This document shows positions 25,020-33,490 of a stretch of 64,000 nt of DNA, piece by piece (within the stretch, counting starts at the first letter, position 1; every line of letters begins with the position of its first letter). The translations under genes were made by a program, and so were the position numbers. The stretch is taken from assembly GCA_951813615.1 (NCBI GenBank), contig OX638377.1, positions 186,001 through 250,000 on the forward strand, written 5' to 3'. The notes under the pieces were generated by a model. It was not told the origin of the DNA. It did not search any database and saw nothing but the letters and a program-made list of their open reading frames with translations. The DNA is from an uncultured Latescibacterota bacterium (GTDB lineage Bacteria > Latescibacterota > UBA2968 > UBA8231).

Positions 25020-26483
25020 ATGACTTCTCTACGATTAAGCTCCACGTACATTAATCCTCATCAAGAAATTTTGCCCAATGTGATGAACGAGAAAGAAGGG
25101 GAGGCAATCAGAGAAATGCTATCGTGGTATTCTCCCAACGGTCCGATCCGATATTCGACCATTTACAACGGTGGAGCTGGGGTTTCTCAAACCGTCGTCG
25201 TTAATAGCAACCATTGGGACACCGACCAAGTCATTCGTCAACTCGTCGGCCTCCCTTCCCTGAATTTGGCATTGAACTCTTCTGTAACTGCAGGGGGTAA
25301 AGGCTTTGAACTCCCGTCTTCTTTTTTGTCCGACTTAGGAGAGAGCGTTGAGAGGATGTCTGGCGTATTCGCTTTCTTAAAAGAAAACTTGGATATACGT
25401 GCCGGATCGTATAGTTCTCTGCAAAAAGTCGGTCAAAATGCTATTGAGCCGGAAGCAGTTCCCTTGTTTGCGGATGAGCAATACGCCTCTCCCGACTTCT
25501 TTTTTCAACCCTTTACTCGCGAGTCTGAATTTAACTGGGTCAAGGGCCGTCGACTCATCAGCCAAGAAGACATATGGATTCCTCTACAGCTTGTGCTCTT
25601 CTTTTATATTCCGTCTATCCAGGAGTCCTCCATCGGCTATTCATCTTCTTCTGGTATGGCCTCTCATATAGACGAAGCCTCGGCTATCATTGCTGGAGTA
25701 ACAGAACTTGTCGAGCGCGATGCCTTGATGCTGTCTTGGTATGCAAATATTCCACTGCGCCGCGTAGCAGTCGGCAGACCATTATCTTCTAAGAAGAATA
25801 ACAGAGCTTTAGAACATATTAAATCTCTCTCTGGTGATGTAAATTTCTGGTTACACGACGTTGGTTTTCCCGAGTTGCCCTGCATTTCGGCGACTCAGCT
25901 AGTGCCCTACTATAAGAAATTCGCTTATCAGGCTGGGTCAGCAGTGGCGTTGAATGGAGAAGAAGCTGTTACCCAAGCCTTGCTAGAGTATGGGCAGTCC
26001 GAATTGCAACTGAAGTATGCTATGTTAGCACCTCAGCGGGAATTTCGGAGAGGTGTTGAAGTGATATTTGATGCTCCGCCTGACAAACCGCTAGTTGAGA
26101 TACGTACATTTTTGGAAACCATTGGATACTACGGAAATACTGAACATGTTGGACGACTGAAAGACTTTTTTCGCGGTGATGATACAGTCGATATATTGGA
26201 GTTGCCAAAGGTAAAATTCAAGCACTCAGAAGAACAGTTGGAATATCTCAAAGATATACTTCAACAATATGATATAGATCCTATTGTTATTGACTGTACC
26301 CACGGACAGATGTCTCAGGTAAAGGTCGTCAAAGTATTCATTCCTGAATTAGTACAGTCCCATATCAGTGCATATCCCTACTTGGGCAATCCTAGAATTT
26401 ACGAACTACCCATGAAAATGGGGTTGAGAGATAAACCACTTACATTTGAGAATCTCAAATTAGGGCCTGTTCCTTTTCCCTAA
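25020..26483 (+). CDS. YcaO cyclodehydratase (SagD-like) for azoline formation
   Basis: A 487-aa YcaO enzyme. ATP-binding motifs are visible: a first GESVERMSG (E108, E111, R112), then ASAIIAGVTELVERDAL (E229, E232, R233), and Q-x-x-x-E in VTQALLEYGQSE. The C-terminus is GPVPFP, giving the PxPxP tail that TOMM YcaO proteins insert into their active site; this tail marks azoline-forming members. The enzyme phosphorylates backbone amides of Cys/Ser/Thr so that ring closure and water loss follow. It acts with the E1-like protein at 21269. GGAGG lies in the 3' end of the permease gene, 14 bases upstream. Confidence 0.92.
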   Translation: MTSLRLSSTYINPHQEILPNVMNEKEGEAIREMLSWYSPNGPIRYSTIYNGGAGVSQTVVVNSNHWDTDQVIRQLVGLPSLNLALNSSVTAGGKGFELPSSFLSDLGESVERMSGVFAFLKENLDIRAGSYSSLQKVGQNAIEPEAVPLFADEQYASPDFFFQPFTRESEFNWVKGRRLISQEDIWIPLQLVLFFYIPSIQESSIGYSSSSGMASHIDEASAIIAGVTELVERDALMLSWYANIPLRRVAVGRPLSSKKNNRALEHIKSLSGDVNFWLHDVGFPELPCISATQLVPYYKKFAYQAGSAVALNGEEAVTQALLEYGQSELQLKYAMLAPQREFRRGVEVIFDAPPDKPLVEIRTFLETIGYYGNTEHVGRLKDFFRGDDTVDILELPKVKFKHSEEQLEYLKDILQQYDIDPIVIDCTHGQMSQVKVVKVFIPELVQSHISAYPYLGNPRIYELPMKMGLRDKPLTFENLKLGPVPFP

Positions 26484-26498
26484 CTTCAGGTATGATCT

Positions 26499-27227
26499 AT
26501 GTTTTGTTTTGTCTTCGTGTTGGCTTACCCTGGCCTCTTTTATTTAGTACATGGAGGTTTATACTTGATAGGTAGCTGGGTATTATCCGAAAAAACGATG
26601 GATGCAGCTTTGGATCGCTACGACTTTGTCATGCCATTGGCATCTCTTATGGGCGTTCTTATTCTAATTCTGAGCTTGTGTACTCCATCCGTCCGCATTC
26701 TGACATCAGCCTTTGAATGGCCTATGTGGTTCGGTCTCTCAATGTCCTTCTCGCTCGGGATTACGATTTTTTTTAGTATAGGTATAGGCGCGGCCTTTTA
26801 TTTCACAGAGATCATTGTAGCAAGGGCATGGTTGAAACTACGGATGGGAAACAAGCCGATAGTAAAGCAATGGATGTTTGGAGAAACTAAACTTATTGTC
26901 AGACAGGGGCAAAAATTACCTATAAGTCTGTTATTGGTTTGCATCCTTGGCGAAGCTTTTCTAGAGGAGGTCCTATGGAGAGGCTATTTGATTTCTTATG
27001 CAAACAATGTATTAAACATACCGGTACAATACGCAGTCGTTATTTCGTCCCTCGCATTTGGAATGAATCATCTAGCCTATGGTTTAGCGAATGTGATCTC
27101 CAAAACCCTGTTTGGTGTAATTTTGAGTCTTATGTATATTGCCTCCGAAAGCCTTTTGCCATGCATACTGTGTCATCAGGTCTTCAATATCATGGTATTT
27201 AAAATCCGCATCGAATGGAAATCATGA
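26499..27227 (+). CDS. CPBP/CAAX-type intramembrane protease (SagE-like)
   Basis: A 242-aa, multi-helix membrane protein. The three CPBP motifs are complete: EEVLWRG (E156, E157, R161), FGMNH (H191) and CHQVFN (H226, N230). In SLS-like clusters the equivalent SagE protein is proposed to remove the leader peptide and/or confer immunity; this assignment is by position and family. An alternative ATG at 26492 is in another frame. Its stop TGA overlaps the next start as ATGA, so the ATPase gene is translationally coupled. Confidence 0.87.
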   Translation: MFCFVFVLAYPGLFYLVHGGLYLIGSWVLSEKTMDAALDRYDFVMPLASLMGVLILILSLCTPSVRILTSAFEWPMWFGLSMSFSLGITIFFSIGIGAAFYFTEIIVARAWLKLRMGNKPIVKQWMFGETKLIVRQGQKLPISLLLVCILGEAFLEEVLWRGYLISYANNVLNIPVQYAVVISSLAFGMNHLAYGLANVISKTLFGVILSLMYIASESLLPCILCHQVFNIMVFKIRIEWKS

Positions 27228-28903
27228 CTTCAACTTCGAGCACTATATCTCCAGCTAGCGGCTGTCGAGAGCAAACTCCTATCCTACAGATAAATGCCTT
27301 GCGTAAAAGCTATGGCAAGCTAGTCGCTGTTCAAAACGCAAGTTTTACCGTATATCCACAACAGGTTTTTTGTTTGGTAGGGCCCAACGGAGCAGGTAAA
27401 ACGTCTATCATAGATTGCATTGTAGGCTTGAAAAAGCCCGACGCTGGAGACATTCACTTGTTTGGTGAAAGTATCCCTGATCTGCGACGACGTAAGGACA
27501 TACGCAGCAGAATTGGCATCCAATTTCAAGAAGATTCCCTCTATAATGATATTCGAGTTAAAGAGGCATTACGTCTTTATGCCTGCATGTATCAAAATCC
27601 TGTTGACCCTGATGAATTGATCGACATTTTTGAATTGCAACGCCAGCAGAAGACAGCCTACAAAGACCTGTCGGGAGGAGAAAGACGCAGGCTGCTCATT
27701 GCCGTTGCCTTAGTGGGCAAACCTGCGCTGCTGATCCTCGATGAGCCGTCGAGTAACTTGGATCCGCATTTGCGTCGGCAACTCTGGGACGTCCTGAATC
27801 ACTATCGCAGGCAGGGCCTTACCATTGTCATGACCACCCACAACATGCAAGAAGCCCAGCAGTACAGCGATGTGGTCTGCGTGATAAACCAGGGCGAAAT
27901 CATTGCTTCTGGTTCGGTACCGCAACTGCTTGAACAGTTTCAGCTAAACCTCAAAGTGGAGGTGGAAACCGAAGTCGATCCCGAAACCTTGGCAGACTGT
28001 CCTGGAGTAACCCACGTCGACGGCAGTTCTCAAGGCGTGTGCATATATGGCAAGGATGGGGTGTTTAAGAAGGCGGTTATAGACCGTCTTAACAGCTTGA
28101 GCATACATCAATTTTCCATAAAAACCGCCGATCTTGAAGATGTGTACTTATTCGCTACGGGAAGCCGATATATGCGCTATGGTCAAAAAGATGCAAAAAA
28201 CGATCAGAGCATCGAATCTGAAGTCCCTTTTATCAAGGGCAAAGAGCTTCTTCAGCAGGCAATTGATTCCTCCAACTCTGACCAATTATGTGAGGCACAG
28301 AAACTGTTTGATCGCGCTCGCCAAGACGGCCATCACGAGGAATTTGCACTGTATTATCTGGCTTTGTGCGAATACCGTCTCGCTACGCTCTTTGCGGCCA
28401 CTCCCGGCGAACAGGCCGAGTGCATCAACCGAACCATAGAGCATCTCAAAGGGGCTATCGAGTTGGAAGACAACTTCAGCGACGCCCATGCCCTCTTAGC
28501 TAGCGCCTACGGTCAAAAGCTCGGCCTGAAGCCTCACTTGGGCATGGCGCTAGGCCCTGAGACCAAAAGAGTTCTTGAAAAATCCAAGCGACTCGATGGC
28601 AACAATCCCCGCGTCGTCTTAATAGATGGAATGAGCGACTATTATACTCCCGCTGTGTTCGGCGGCGATAAGCAGCGGGCCATCTCTAAGATGGAGCATG
28701 CTCTTGAACTGTTCGCCAAAGAGGAAATCCGCGATCCCTTTCAACCCTCTTGGGGCTACGACGAAGCTTGTGCTCAATTGGGTATCATGCGTCAAGATGC
28801 CGGAGACATTGAGGGCGCAAGGGAAGCCTTTGTCAAAGCCCTTGAAGTGAATCCCAACAATGGCTGGGTGAAATCCCAATTGCTACCGGGATTGGATGAT
28901 TAA
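27224..28903 (+). CDS. ABC transporter ATPase fused to a C-terminal TPR domain (SagG-like)
   Basis: A 559-aa protein from the ATG overlapping the CPBP stop (an ATG at 27215 is possible). Residues 20-320 are an ABC ATPase: Walker A GPNGAGKTS (53-61), signature LSGGERRR (149 on), Walker B LLILDEP and H-loop MTTHNM. From about residue 330 a TPR-like domain follows (GKELLQQAIDSSNSDQL ... VFGGDKQRAI ... PNNGWVKSQLLP) that closely parallels the whole mature part of the periplasmic protein at 31289. Such a fusion is not part of standard SLS-type transporters. Codon use shifts towards GC-rich around 27.7 kb, inside this gene. Confidence 0.88.
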   Translation: MTSTSSTISPASGCREQTPILQINALRKSYGKLVAVQNASFTVYPQQVFCLVGPNGAGKTSIIDCIVGLKKPDAGDIHLFGESIPDLRRRKDIRSRIGIQFQEDSLYNDIRVKEALRLYACMYQNPVDPDELIDIFELQRQQKTAYKDLSGGERRRLLIAVALVGKPALLILDEPSSNLDPHLRRQLWDVLNHYRRQGLTIVMTTHNMQEAQQYSDVVCVINQGEIIASGSVPQLLEQFQLNLKVEVETEVDPETLADCPGVTHVDGSSQGVCIYGKDGVFKKAVIDRLNSLSIHQFSIKTADLEDVYLFATGSRYMRYGQKDAKNDQSIESEVPFIKGKELLQQAIDSSNSDQLCEAQKLFDRARQDGHHEEFALYYLALCEYRLATLFAATPGEQAECINRTIEHLKGAIELEDNFSDAHALLASAYGQKLGLKPHLGMALGPETKRVLEKSKRLDGNNPRVVLIDGMSDYYTPAVFGGDKQRAISKMEHALELFAKEEIRDPFQPSWGYDEACAQLGIMRQDAGDIEGAREAFVKALEVNPNNGWVKSQLLPGLDD

Positions 28904-28993
28904 TCGCAATGGATAAGAATGTCCTCCTGCAATTCACCCCTCCCTCCCGCTATTAGCCGAGCCATATCGCCGTTGGTCGAAATAGAATAGCAC

Positions 28994-29040
28994 AGCGATA
29001 GACCTCCGGATATTATAGAACACAAAAGCACCCTATCGCT
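28994..29040 (+). promoter_or_regulatory. Inverted repeat upstream of the TonB receptor gene
   Basis: A perfect 8-bp repeat AGCGATAG (28994-29001) and CTATCGCT (29033-29040), 31 bases apart, ending directly before the GGAG ribosome site. TATTAT lies between the arms. It is either an operator around a promoter or an mRNA hairpin controlling receptor translation. Confidence 0.4.
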
Positions 29041-29050
29041 GGAGACTATT

Positions 29051-31267
29051 ATGCGTTCGCTAGGGCTAGTTTCACTTCTTAGTATCTGTTTTTCTTTGCC
29101 GATCTTGGCGCAGAGCAAGGCTTTCGTCCAAGGACAGGTCGTCGACGAAACCGAAGAACCGATGGCCTTTGTCAACGTGCAAATCATCGACACCACCGAC
29201 GGCGCAGTAACAGGCCGCGACGGCCGCTTTGTCTTTGCCACCCAGCATCTCGGATCACACGACCTGAGTGCCTCCTTCATCGGCTTTGAACCCACCCGGC
29301 AGACCCTGCACTTGGCCGCGGGCGATACCATAACGGTGCGCTTGGTGCTACGGCGCATTCTCATTGAACTCGGTGAAACCGTCGTCACCGTTAGCACCTA
29401 CACCACCGGGGAGGATGAGACCGTTACCCTTGCTCCCTTAGATGTGGTTACAACGCCTGGGGCTTCTGCCGATATTTTTCGCGCGTTCAAAACCTTTCCC
29501 GGCGTTGCCACCGTAGATAATGGTGCCGGTCTTTTTGTTCGGGGGGGCGATGTGAGTGAGACCGTCATCTTGCTCGACCAAGCCACGGTGGTGCATCCCT
29601 ACAAATACGAATCGCCCACCGGTGGAGTATTCGGCACGATTCCTCCCTTTATGGTGAAGGGTACGGCCTTTTCCACCGGCGGATTCTCCGCCCGCTACGG
29701 CAATGCACTTTCTGCGGTACTAGCAATGGAGAGCCTAGACATGCCCCTGCAACGGAGCTATACGCTTGGCTTGGGCCTTGCTGCTGGTGCTGTGGGCCTC
29801 GACTTGCCCCTTATTGACGATAAGCTCGGCCTGCGCTTTACGGGGAATCGCAGCTTCACCGATTTCCTGTTCCGCATCAATGGTCATCGCGACAAATTCG
29901 TTACCACTCCGCAGGGGCACGACGGCAACCTCAATCTGATCTACCAATATTCGCCTACCGGACGCCTTGAGTTCTTCAGCTTAGACGCGGGTGACGAGAT
30001 CGGCGTACAGGTTACAGAGCCTTCGTTTGACGGTCTTTATCGAAACCGCACGGATAGAGCCTTGCACAATCTCCAGTGGACGGATGTATGGGCCGATTGG
30101 TTCATACAGACCAGTGCTTCGCTCAACCAGTACAAGACTCGGCGGCAATTGGGCAACCTAGACTTGGCTCCCCGCGACTGGACCGGCAAAATTCGCACAG
30201 ACGGAGAACGCGTCCTCGGTGCCTTCGGGATCTTGCGTCTCGGTGCTGAAATGGAGCACGCTGACAATCGATTCGTGGGCCGCATTCCCCAGGGTGATAT
30301 CCTCGACCCCGAGGCAGAGGTTTTTGAACTCGACACCTCCTACGGCGCCCGGCGCAGTGGTGCCTACTTTGAGGCCGATTTCAAACCCGTGCGCCGCATC
30401 ATCGCCAATGTCGGTATGCGCGCCGACCACCACAATTTGAGCGACGGTTTTGTTCTAGATCCACGCCTGTCTGCACGGTATCAGTTCTCAGAAGACACAA
30501 ATGCCCGGCTCGCTTGGGGCATCTATCACCAATTCCCCGCCCCATTTAAGTACAACCCTACCAGCGGCAACCCCAATCTGGGACCTCAACGCGCCCAACA
30601 CTGGATAGGCGGCCTGCACCACGAACGCGGGGAACTCCTAGTACGGGTGGAGGCTTACTACAAACCCTACCGCGATCTGGTGCTGGACGACGCCGACCTG
30701 AACCTTGCAAATACGGGTAGAGGCCGGGCCTCTGGAATTGACTTCTTCTGCAAATACGGCGCTTTTCTCAATACGCGCTTGAGTGGGTGGATGGCCTATA
30801 GTCTGCTGAGGTCGCGCCGATTGCAGGTGCGTCATCTAGGATTTGAGATGCTACGCGAAGAAGCCTCTTCGCCGTTTGATATAACGCACAATCTGACCTT
30901 GGTCACAAAAATGGAGATCGTCCGCACGCTTAGCGGCGGTTTGACTATGAGATACGCCACTGGCCGGCCCATCACGCCAATCGTCGATGCCGTTCCCGTA
31001 GCAGACAAAAGCTACTACCTGCCCGTAGAAGGACCCGCCGGCTCGGAACGATTGCCGTCCTTTCAGCAAATAGATGGACAGTTGAGCTATGTGCATTTCT
31101 TTGGCTCTGGGCACCAAGCGGTCTTCTACTTGGCGGTCAACAACCTGCTCAACCGCGCCAATGTGCTAGACTATGATTACAGCATTGACTATAGCCAGCG
31201 CCAGCCACGCACCTCCCTTTTTCGCCGGTCCATTTACTTTGGAACCAGTGTCTCCTTGAACTATTAA
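29051..31267 (+). CDS. TonB-dependent outer-membrane receptor with CarboxypepD_reg-like N-terminus
   Basis: A 738-aa protein: signal peptide to about residue 20 (ending LPILAQ), a beta-sandwich carboxypeptidase-regulatory-like domain (about 24-110), a plug domain (TPGASADIFRAFKTFPGV, then GLFVRGGDVSETVILLDQAT), and a C-terminal beta-barrel ending in aromatic-rich strands (RRSIYFGTSVSLNY). Such receptors import scarce ligands with TonB energy. The gene lies 147 bases behind the RiPP ATPase gene, is followed 21 bases later by the TPR protein, and the TPR is homologous to the ATPase fusion domain. This ties the receptor to the RiPP system as export route, uptake receptor or immunity partner; the role is inference. 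Confidence 0.88.
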   Translation: MRSLGLVSLLSICFSLPILAQSKAFVQGQVVDETEEPMAFVNVQIIDTTDGAVTGRDGRFVFATQHLGSHDLSASFIGFEPTRQTLHLAAGDTITVRLVLRRILIELGETVVTVSTYTTGEDETVTLAPLDVVTTPGASADIFRAFKTFPGVATVDNGAGLFVRGGDVSETVILLDQATVVHPYKYESPTGGVFGTIPPFMVKGTAFSTGGFSARYGNALSAVLAMESLDMPLQRSYTLGLGLAAGAVGLDLPLIDDKLGLRFTGNRSFTDFLFRINGHRDKFVTTPQGHDGNLNLIYQYSPTGRLEFFSLDAGDEIGVQVTEPSFDGLYRNRTDRALHNLQWTDVWADWFIQTSASLNQYKTRRQLGNLDLAPRDWTGKIRTDGERVLGAFGILRLGAEMEHADNRFVGRIPQGDILDPEAEVFELDTSYGARRSGAYFEADFKPVRRIIANVGMRADHHNLSDGFVLDPRLSARYQFSEDTNARLAWGIYHQFPAPFKYNPTSGNPNLGPQRAQHWIGGLHHERGELLVRVEAYYKPYRDLVLDDADLNLANTGRGRASGIDFFCKYGAFLNTRLSGWMAYSLLRSRRLQVRHLGFEMLREEASSPFDITHNLTLVTKMEIVRTLSGGLTMRYATGRPITPIVDAVPVADKSYYLPVEGPAGSERLPSFQQIDGQLSYVHFFGSGHQAVFYLAVNNLLNRANVLDYDYSIDYSQRQPRTSLFRRSIYFGTSVSLNY

Positions 31268-31288
31268 CCTTAACCAAAGGGGTTATTT

Positions 31289-32065
31289 ATGATACGCGTT
31301 CTGCTCTCACTTGCTTTCATTTTCTTAATCACCTATCCCACCTTCGCCCAACCGGCCGACAGTCTTATAGTCAGTGGAAAACAGATGCTGCAAGCCGGTG
31401 AAAATGCGGGCGATCTCGACGCTATGTATGCAGCCAGAGCGACGTTTGAGCGCGCCTTAGCCGATACGAGTCTGGCTGCATGGGGCCACTACTACATCGC
31501 TTTGGCCGATTACCGCATTGCTGGCCTATTAGAGGGAGAAAGCAAAGATCAGGCTTCTGAGCACCTCAAAGTCGCTGTCGAGCATTTGAAAAAGGCTACC
31601 GAGATTGATCCACAAGCAGCCGAAGCCTATGCCTTGCTGTCGAGCGCGTACGGGCTACAAATCGGCCTGAGCCCCATGAAAAGTATGCTCTTGGGCCCCA
31701 GAGTAGGAAAGGCCAGCCAGAAAGCCAAGCAACTCGCCCCCGAGAATCCGCGCGTGGTACTGAGTGCGGCCATTAGCGATTTTAATACCCCCAAAATGTT
31801 TGGTGGAAGCAAAGAAAAGGGCCTGCAAGGGTTTCAGCGCGCCGCCGAACTCTTTGCCCAAGAAAAGCCGACCGATCCCATCCAGCCAATATGGGGGCAC
31901 AGGGAAGCCTATGCTTGGCTCGGCATCGCTTACCAGAATCAGGGTGAGCTGGAGTCGGCGCGAGCGGCCTTTGAAAAGGCGCTTGCAATCGATCCAGATT
32001 TTGGTTGGGTCAAGTACTGGCTGCTGCCCGAATTGGAAAAAGCCAATTCATCGGATGCGCCGTGA
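31289..32065 (+). CDS. Periplasmic TPR protein, paralogue of the ABC-fused TPR domain
   Basis: A 258-aa protein with a signal peptide (MIRVLLSLAFIFLITYPTFA). The mature protein is helical repeats: ATFERALADTSLAAWGHYYI, VEHLKKATEIDPQAAEAYAL, the family-specific LGPRVGKASQKAKQLAPENP and FGGSKEKGLQGFQRA, and a closing ALAIDPDFGWVKYWLLPELE. The order and conserved positions match the C-terminal domain of the ATPase at 27224 nearly end to end. It is probably co-transcribed with the TonB receptor and may hand over a ligand or assemble with it. Similar TPR proteins often lie next to TonB receptors in FCB bacteria. Confidence 0.82.
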   Translation: MIRVLLSLAFIFLITYPTFAQPADSLIVSGKQMLQAGENAGDLDAMYAARATFERALADTSLAAWGHYYIALADYRIAGLLEGESKDQASEHLKVAVEHLKKATEIDPQAAEAYALLSSAYGLQIGLSPMKSMLLGPRVGKASQKAKQLAPENPRVVLSAAISDFNTPKMFGGSKEKGLQGFQRAAELFAQEKPTDPIQPIWGHREAYAWLGIAYQNQGELESARAAFEKALAIDPDFGWVKYWLLPELEKANSSDAP

Positions 32066-32107
32066 GCAAGCGATCACCAGACAGCTGAACTGAGTTGTGA
32101 GGAGCGC

Positions 32108-33316
32108 TTAACTGGTTTTGGAAGAGGATCTGCCGCCTCGGGGCCGTCCCCGGCCTCCCCGGCCACGCCCACGTCCTCGGCCGTTGCGTTTGGCGCGGAT
32201 GTCGTCCAAGTCGGGTGCCGTGCCTTCCCAATTCGCGTGGATGCGGTTGTTGTTGAGCAGGCGCTTGAGGTCGTGGAGGTCGCGGTCGCCGACCAAGGTC
32301 AGGGCCATGCCCGCCCGGCCCATGCGTCCGGCCCGGCCCGTGCGGTGGGTATAGATTTCGGCGTTAAAGGGAAAGTCGTAGTTGATGACGTGGGTGACGT
32401 GCGAAAAATCTAGGCCACGCCCGGCCACGTCTGTGGCGACCATGAAGCGGATTTTCTGCTGGCGGAAGCGGCGGAAGATGGAGGTGCGCCGATCTTGGTC
32501 TAGTCCGCCGTGGATGATGTCAACTGAGCGGACGCGCCTTTGCAGGTCGCGGAACAAATCGGATGCTTTGTCGCGCGAGTTGCAGAAGATGATGCCCTGT
32601 TGGATCTCTTGGTCCTCAATGTAATCGATGAGCGCGTCACTGCGGCGGCGGGAGACGTGGAGGAAGTGATGGGCGAGCGATTGGGGTGCCCGCTGGTCGC
32701 GGTTGAGCTGGACGCGCTCGGGTGACTGGAGGTACTTTTGGGTCAGCCGCTCGATCTCCGGCGGCATGGTCGCGGAAAAAAGCAGGGTTTGGTGTTCCTG
32801 CATGAGGCAGGACAAGATAAAGTCCACATCCTCGATAAATCCCATCTTGAGCATCTCATCGGCCTCGTCGAGGACCACGGTTTTGACGTGGGTCAGGTCG
32901 AGGCTGTGATTCCATATAAAGTCGATGAGGCGGCCGGGCGTGGCCACGAGCACGTGAACGCCGTGGTTGATCTTGGCCTTTTGGATGTCCATGTCAAAGC
33001 CGCCGTAGATGGCAAACGGAGCTACGCCTGAGTCCTTGGCGATTTCGTCCACCTCTTGGACGTATTGGAGCGCCAACTCGCGGGTGGGAACCAAGATGAG
33101 GGACTGGATGGCGTTGAGAGACGCATCTGTGGCTTGGATTAGGGGGATGGCACAAGCGCCGGTCTTGCCAGAGCCGGTTTCGGCTAGGCCCATGACGTCT
33201 TTGCCGTTGATAATGTGGGGAATGGTTTGTTCTTGGATGGGCGTCATATCCTCGTAGCCCATCTCGTCGAGTGCTTTGAGGATGTGAGGTGCTAGATCAA
33301 GCTCGGTAAACTGCAT
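32108..33316 (-). CDS. DEAD-box RNA helicase with RG-rich tail
   Basis: A 402-aa SF2 helicase. Q motif region YEDMTPIQEQT, Walker A AETGSGKT (45-52), DEAD in VLDEADEML, SAT in FSATMP, and HRTGRAGRMGRAG (motif VI) are intact. The C-terminus is an Arg/Gly-rich tail (GRGRGRGGRGRPRGGR) that binds RNA non-specifically. It probably remodels rRNA or mRNA, as RhlE/CshA-type helicases do. AGGA precedes the ATG at 33316. Single gene, divergent from gltX. Confidence 0.92.
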   Translation of the reverse strand: MQFTELDLAPHILKALDEMGYEDMTPIQEQTIPHIINGKDVMGLAETGSGKTGACAIPLIQATDASLNAIQSLILVPTRELALQYVQEVDEIAKDSGVAPFAIYGGFDMDIQKAKINHGVHVLVATPGRLIDFIWNHSLDLTHVKTVVLDEADEMLKMGFIEDVDFILSCLMQEHQTLLFSATMPPEIERLTQKYLQSPERVQLNRDQRAPQSLAHHFLHVSRRRSDALIDYIEDQEIQQGIIFCNSRDKASDLFRDLQRRVRSVDIIHGGLDQDRRTSIFRRFRQQKIRFMVATDVAGRGLDFSHVTHVINYDFPFNAEIYTHRTGRAGRMGRAGMALTLVGDRDLHDLKRLLNNNRIHANWEGTAPDLDDIRAKRNGRGRGRGRGGRGRPRGGRSSSKTS

Positions 33317-33490
33317 AAATCCTATCTATTGGATTGAAAAGGCGGGAAATACGTGGGGTGGGACGCCAACGAATGCGCGTTAATCATTATAAGTTATAAA
33401 CTTAGGGAAAAAAGCTAAATGTGCAATAGGCCGCGTTGCGCGGAAACGGCTGGGGCTTAATTTGTAACTCAAAAGATGAGGAGATAAAAG

